From: Candidatus Trichofilum aggregatum
GTDB lineage: Bacteria > Chloroflexota > Anaerolineae > Promineifilales > Promineifilaceae
Length of the DNA: 9,605 nt
Direction: 5' to 3'
NCBI GenBank assembly: GCA_016716885.1
Contig: JADJUV010000163.1
Coordinates: 1 to 9,605 of the forward strand
Made by a program: the position numbers and the translations under genes. This document shows, in pieces, positions 6,906 to 9,605 of this stretch (within the stretch, counting starts at the first letter, position 1; each line of letters opens with the position of its first letter). Under the pieces are notes generated by a model. It saw nothing but the letters and a program-made list of their open reading frames with translations, was not told the DNA's origin and did no database searches.

Positions 6906-8103
6906 TTAGGGGGATACATGTGCTGTTTGCAGGGGAAATGTGAGTGTTTCCCCGGTGGCAATCATCACCACTTGGAGTGGCTGATCCCGATAAGCCAGAT
7001 ACAACCGTTCGCCACTCTGGTTGACAGCCAGACCTACCAGCGGTTCCTTGCTTTCGGGCAAAGGTAACATTTTGACTGTTTTGGTCTGGGTGTCATATTG
7101 CCACACTCGCCAACCATTGCTAAACGTAACCCATTGCCCCTCTGATGATATAGAGATGTGATTCCACACTGGTTCATCACCCTTCTGGTCAGGTTGATGG
7201 CTGGTAAATTCGACAATTTGTGTCACCATCCCTTCACTCAGGAGTACCTCGGCTACCAAACCGAGGGCCGGGTTTACGGCATAAACCACGCGGCTATCAG
7301 GTGAGAGGGTTAGGGCATAATTTTGTAGGGCGTCAAAATCGCCTTCTCCCGATGGCAAGTCAATACAATAGGCCCATTTATCAACCAGATTCAAGGCATG
7401 GATAAAGGCGTTGTTCTGGCTTGTGTTGAGATAATTGGTTAACCACCAGGTCCCTTGTGGATCCGCCACATTGCCCCAGGCATACCCCGTCATTAGTTCA
7501 TCGTTGATCCGTTTATCCCGGATGGGTTCGGCCAGTAGCTCTTGGATAGATAGGTCATAAAGCCGCACCAGGTATTGGTCTGGTCGTTCAGGGGGTACAT
7601 ATTGCACCAGAAAAAGGCTGGTGCCATTGTTGGTGAGGGCGTCCACCTCAAAATGACCATTGAGATTGAGGGTATGGATGATTTGCCCGTCCGCGGCCGC
7701 GACAACCTGAATCTCTGTTTGCCACACCTGGGTTGTTATCTGGGCTAATTTTTCCGCTTCGTCTAGTACGCGAATCAAGGCCAGCCATTGACCATTCGGC
7801 GAGACACCCCCTAAAGTCCAGTGCCCAGTCAAACTAAATTGCCTTTCTAATGTGCCGGTGATGGTCGAGAAAACCCTGGTCTGTGTTGTTCCTTGCCCCT
7901 GATTGACCAGAAATTCGTCCTGTTGGCCGACAATTGCCCGCCGGTAAGGCAAACGCTCTTCCATCATCGTAAGCGATTAATGGCCCTGCGGCTCCCTCAG
8001 GGCGCACAAACATCATCTCGTCGGAAAGGGTGACGGGTGCGGGTAACCGGGGTCGGCGAGACGGATGGGGCAAGCGGCGAAGGAGCAGCAAATAACCAGC
8101 CAT
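6906..8103 (-). CDS. Beta-propeller (WD40/YVTN-like) protein, frameshifted
   Basis: Starting from ATG 8103-8101, the first segment reads MAGYLLLLRRLPHPSRR and continues to PEGAAGPLIAYDD. The frame then changes near 7965-7970, and ERLPYRRAIVGQQDEF continues to the TAA at 6908-6906. One extra G in GATGATGG would explain it. The restored length is about 398 residues. Blade-like repeats are visible: GGVSPNGQWLAL, DALTNNGTSLFL, LTLSPDSRVVYAV, ISISSEGQWVTF and LAVNQSGERLYL, each followed by short beta segments, and QVVAAADGQI. No signal peptide or catalytic motif is seen, so it is probably a cytoplasmic scaffold or binding propeller of unknown role. It converges on the adaptor gene with only 25 bases between stops and no terminator visible. 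The frame change could be a sequencing error or a true lesion. Confidence 0.65.
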
Positions 8104-8115
8104 GTTGTTTATTTT

Positions 8116-8122
8116 CCTCCTT
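8116..8122 (-). promoter_or_regulatory. Ribosome binding site of the propeller gene
   Basis: On the minus strand AAGGAGG lies twelve bases before ATG 8103, a slightly long spacing. It supports translation from 8103 rather than from the internal ATG at 7967, and so supports reading the two frames as one gene. Confidence 0.6.
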
Positions 8123-8151
8123 GTACTGTATACACCGACCAGGGGATTGAG

Positions 8152-8171
8152 GTTCCCAATTCGTGGGGAAC
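8152..8171. promoter_or_regulatory. Inverted repeat in divergent intergenic region
   Basis: GTTCCC (8152-8157) and GGGAAC (8166-8171) form a perfect six-base inverted repeat with an eight-base spacer. It lies near the middle of the 149-base gap between the divergent propeller and META genes, a common place for a shared operator. No regulator gene is nearby and I see no convincing -35/-10 pair, so this is only a candidate. Confidence 0.25.
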
Positions 8172-8240
8172 TTTTGGGGAGGTACAGGCGTTATAGGGGG
8201 GAAGGCTTGAGAAAAAATTCACCAAGCCAATTAACGACAA

Positions 8241-8245
8241 AGGAG
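8241..8245 (+). promoter_or_regulatory. Ribosome binding site of the META lipoprotein gene
   Basis: AGGAG, within AAAGGAGAT, lies seven bases before ATG 8253, which is optimal spacing and fixes this start. Confidence 0.7.
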
Positions 8246-8252
8246 ATAAGAG

Positions 8253-9365
8253 ATGTTACGTAAACAAACAAATAAACAATCCTTCGGGATGATGGTAATA
8301 ACCTTGCTGATGTTGCTGGTCGCGGCCGCGTGTACCCCCGTCGGTAACGAACCATCCAACACCGGCAACGGTGAACAACCCGTCCCTTCCGCCACCCCGG
8401 ATAGTGCTGAACCATCATCCGAAGTCATTACGATGATCGTTGGCCCGGAGACGGTGGCTTGTGAAGGCGAAGCCCCTCAAACCTGCCTGCAAGTTAAGTA
8501 CAGTGAGGATGAAGAATGGCAACTGTTCTATGACAGCATCGCCGGATTTGAACATGCGCCCACGTTCCAGTATGAACTGCGCGTCAAAAAGATCGCCGTG
8601 GCCAATCCGCCCGCCGACGGTTCGTCCTTCCAGTATGAACTGGTTGAAGTGGTGGATCAGATTCAGGTAGATGTGATGACCAGCAATGAGCTGCTCGGCA
8701 CGAAATGGGATTTGATCGCCTACGGCGATCAGACTCCGGTGTCCGGTTCAGAGTTGACCCTTAACTTCGAGAACGATGGGTTGGGTGGTACGGCGGGTTG
8801 CAATAGCTACTTCGGCAGCTACACTGTGGACGGCACTAACCTGAGCATCAGTGAAGTAGGGAGCACCATGATGGCTTGCGTGGAGGATGCGCTAATGACG
8901 CAGGAAAGCACCTTCCTGGGCATGTTGCAGGCCGCCGAATCATTCACCTTGAGTGATGAACAGTTGATCATTCACACGGCACAGGGCGACCTGGTATTCC
9001 AACCGGCGCAAAATCAATCCCTCGAAGGCGTGACCTGGGTGTTGAATGGGTTGGCTCAAAATGACGCGATTGTCTCCACCTGGGTAGACAGCGAAATCAC
9101 CGCCACCTTTGCCGAAGGGCAGGTAACCGGTTCTGCCGGGTGCAACCAATATTTCGCCACCTACGAAATGAGCGACACAACCTTGACTATCGGCGCGATT
9201 GGGTCCACCAAGATGGCTTGTGAAGAAGAGAAGAACCAGCGTGAGACCGAATTCCTGACGGCAATGGCTTCCGTGGCTGGTTACGAAATCGAGCGGGATT
9301 CCCTGAAACTGTTGGACGCCAATGGCGACACCCTGCTACTTTTCCAGGCGCAAAAAGCTAACTAA
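8253..9365 (+). CDS. Lipoprotein with DUF4377 and two META (HslJ-like) domains
   Basis: This 370-residue product begins with a basic start (MLRKQTNKQ), a hydrophobic segment and lipobox VAAAC (Cys27), so it is probably a membrane-anchored lipoprotein. A Pro/Ser/Thr/Glu-rich linker follows. Residues about 60-138 look like DUF4377: TCLQVKYSEDEEWQLFYD, IAGFEH, ELRVKKIAVANPPADGSS and YELVEVVDQ. Two META domains follow at about 147-252 and 256-370. Each has the family features: a start like LLGTKWDLIAYG or SLEGVTWVLNGL, a GTAGCNSYFGSY or GSAGCNQYFATY motif, and a later STMMAC or STKMAC motif, so the paired cysteines are conserved in both. E. coli HslJ, a META protein, is linked to heat shock and novobiocin tolerance; no enzymatic role is established. 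It is monocistronic, with a bidirectional terminator downstream. Confidence 0.9.
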   Translation: MLRKQTNKQSFGMMVITLLMLLVAAACTPVGNEPSNTGNGEQPVPSATPDSAEPSSEVITMIVGPETVACEGEAPQTCLQVKYSEDEEWQLFYDSIAGFEHAPTFQYELRVKKIAVANPPADGSSFQYELVEVVDQIQVDVMTSNELLGTKWDLIAYGDQTPVSGSELTLNFENDGLGGTAGCNSYFGSYTVDGTNLSISEVGSTMMACVEDALMTQESTFLGMLQAAESFTLSDEQLIIHTAQGDLVFQPAQNQSLEGVTWVLNGLAQNDAIVSTWVDSEITATFAEGQVTGSAGCNQYFATYEMSDTTLTIGAIGSTKMACEEEKNQRETEFLTAMASVAGYEIERDSLKLLDANGDTLLLFQAQKAN

Positions 9366-9393
9366 CCGTGTTTATGATACGGCGGCCCGTTGC

Positions 9394-9433
9394 CTGAGCC
9401 TGTCGAAGGCCACACCGGCTTCGACAGGCTCAG
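9394..9433. repeat. Perfect 15-bp inverted repeat
   Basis: CTGAGCCTGTCGAAG (9394-9408) and CTTCGACAGGCTCAG (9419-9433) are exact reverse complements around a ten-base loop. It has no T tail, so it is not itself an intrinsic terminator. Sequences of this CTTCGACAGGCTCAG type recur as intergenic repeats in many environmental genomes (recollection, not checked). It may be a REP-like element lodged after the META gene. Confidence 0.75.
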
Positions 9434-9464
9434 CCCTCGACGGGTTTAATCGTTACAGACTATG

Positions 9465-9496
9465 AAAAAAAGACCGCCACCGGCGGTCTTTTTTTT
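9465..9496. terminator. Bidirectional intrinsic terminator
   Basis: Seven As, a GACCGCC stem, an ACC loop, a GGCGGTC stem and eight Ts. The A/T tails on both sides let it stop transcription from the META gene on the plus strand and from the membrane-protein gene on the minus strand. Confidence 0.93.
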
Positions 9497-9510
9497 ATGG
9501 GGACCCAGTT

Positions 9511-9605
9511 TTAGCCTGTGGGCATAAAGAGAAGCACGGCGATGCCCAAGCCTAAGATGAGGCAAGATAAAACTCCGATCACAGCAATGATGGTTGTGGC
9601 ATGGT
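9511..9605 (-). CDS. C-terminal end of a membrane protein (partial)
   Basis: The minus strand from the window edge reads HATTIIAVIGVLSC, then LILGLGIAVLLF, then MPTG and a TAA stop at 9513-9511. That is one hydrophobic span of about 22 residues followed by a very short tail, the C-terminal transmembrane helix of a protein whose body lies right of the window. Family cannot be told from 30 residues. The convergent arrangement and shared terminator support it being a real gene end. Confidence 0.55.
   Translation of the reverse strand, partial: HATTIIAVIGVLSCLILGLGIAVLLFMPTG

Larger units (their letters stand above)
2936..8329. repeat. Iterated palindrome GCGGCCGC, eleven copies
   Basis: Copies start at 2936, 3847, 4526, 5717, 5723, 5838, 6059, 6101, 6852, 7693 and 8322. 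Those at 2936, 4526, 6059, 6101, 7693 and 8322 extend to CGCGGCCGCG. By base composition, well under one copy is expected in a window of this size. All lie inside genes: eight read as Ala runs (GCG GCC GCG or similar), two as Ser-Gly-Arg and one as Leu-Arg-Pro-Gln. Use of three different reading phases points to a DNA-level motif, analogous to cyanobacterial HIP1 (GCGATCGC). Confidence 0.75.

Noticed and set aside
8173..8240. Sigma-70-like promoter for the META gene
   Set aside because: TTGAGA at the right distance pairs only with a poor -10 (ATTAAC) that would put the transcript start in the ribosome site.

Overview
The window looks like a bacterial chromosome segment of moderately high GC content. 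The gene types suggest Chloroflexota (Anaerolineae-like): PD40-type TolB-propeller repeat proteins, an ABC exporter with two FtsX domains and a lipoprotein adaptor, a DUF4377/META lipoprotein, and a GxxExxY gene set among CACAGAG repeats. This assignment is an inference from gene content; there is no rRNA or other marker gene here.

Layout. Positions 1-1525 hold decayed remains of two secreted PD40 repeat proteins: the 3' tail of one (1-180) and the 5' part of a second (287-1525). The second is broken by several small deletions and runs without an intergenic gap into the next gene. Positions 1526-6880 are a plus-strand ABC export cluster: a MacB/LolD-type ATPase (1526-2259, with a one-base frameshift in a C run), a 928-residue double-FtsX permease (2720-5506) and a lipoprotein membrane-fusion adaptor (5639-6880). 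Together they would form an ATP-driven exporter or mechanotransmission complex of unknown substrate.

Both gene junctions inside this cluster are occupied by a CACAGAG/CTCTGTG inverted-repeat element. The first copy (2202-2711) encloses a GxxExxY gene with a PD-(D/E)xK-like motif. The second (5512-5626) is a short gene-less hairpin with nearly the same left arm and the same arm spacing. This pair, one loaded and one empty, is the most interesting structure in the window.

A beta-propeller protein on the minus strand (8103-6906, with one apparent frameshift) converges on the adaptor gene. A divergent intergenic region (8104-8252) separates it from a DUF4377-META-META lipoprotein (8253-9365). 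That gene is followed by a 15-bp perfect inverted repeat, then a bidirectional intrinsic terminator (9465-9496), and then the C-terminal end of a minus-strand membrane protein that enters from the right edge (9511-9605).

A second layer of structure is an iterated palindrome, GCGGCCGC. It occurs eleven times between 2936 and 8329, six of them as CGCGGCCGCG. None occur in the PD40 remnants or in the GxxExxY gene, which are visibly more AT-rich.
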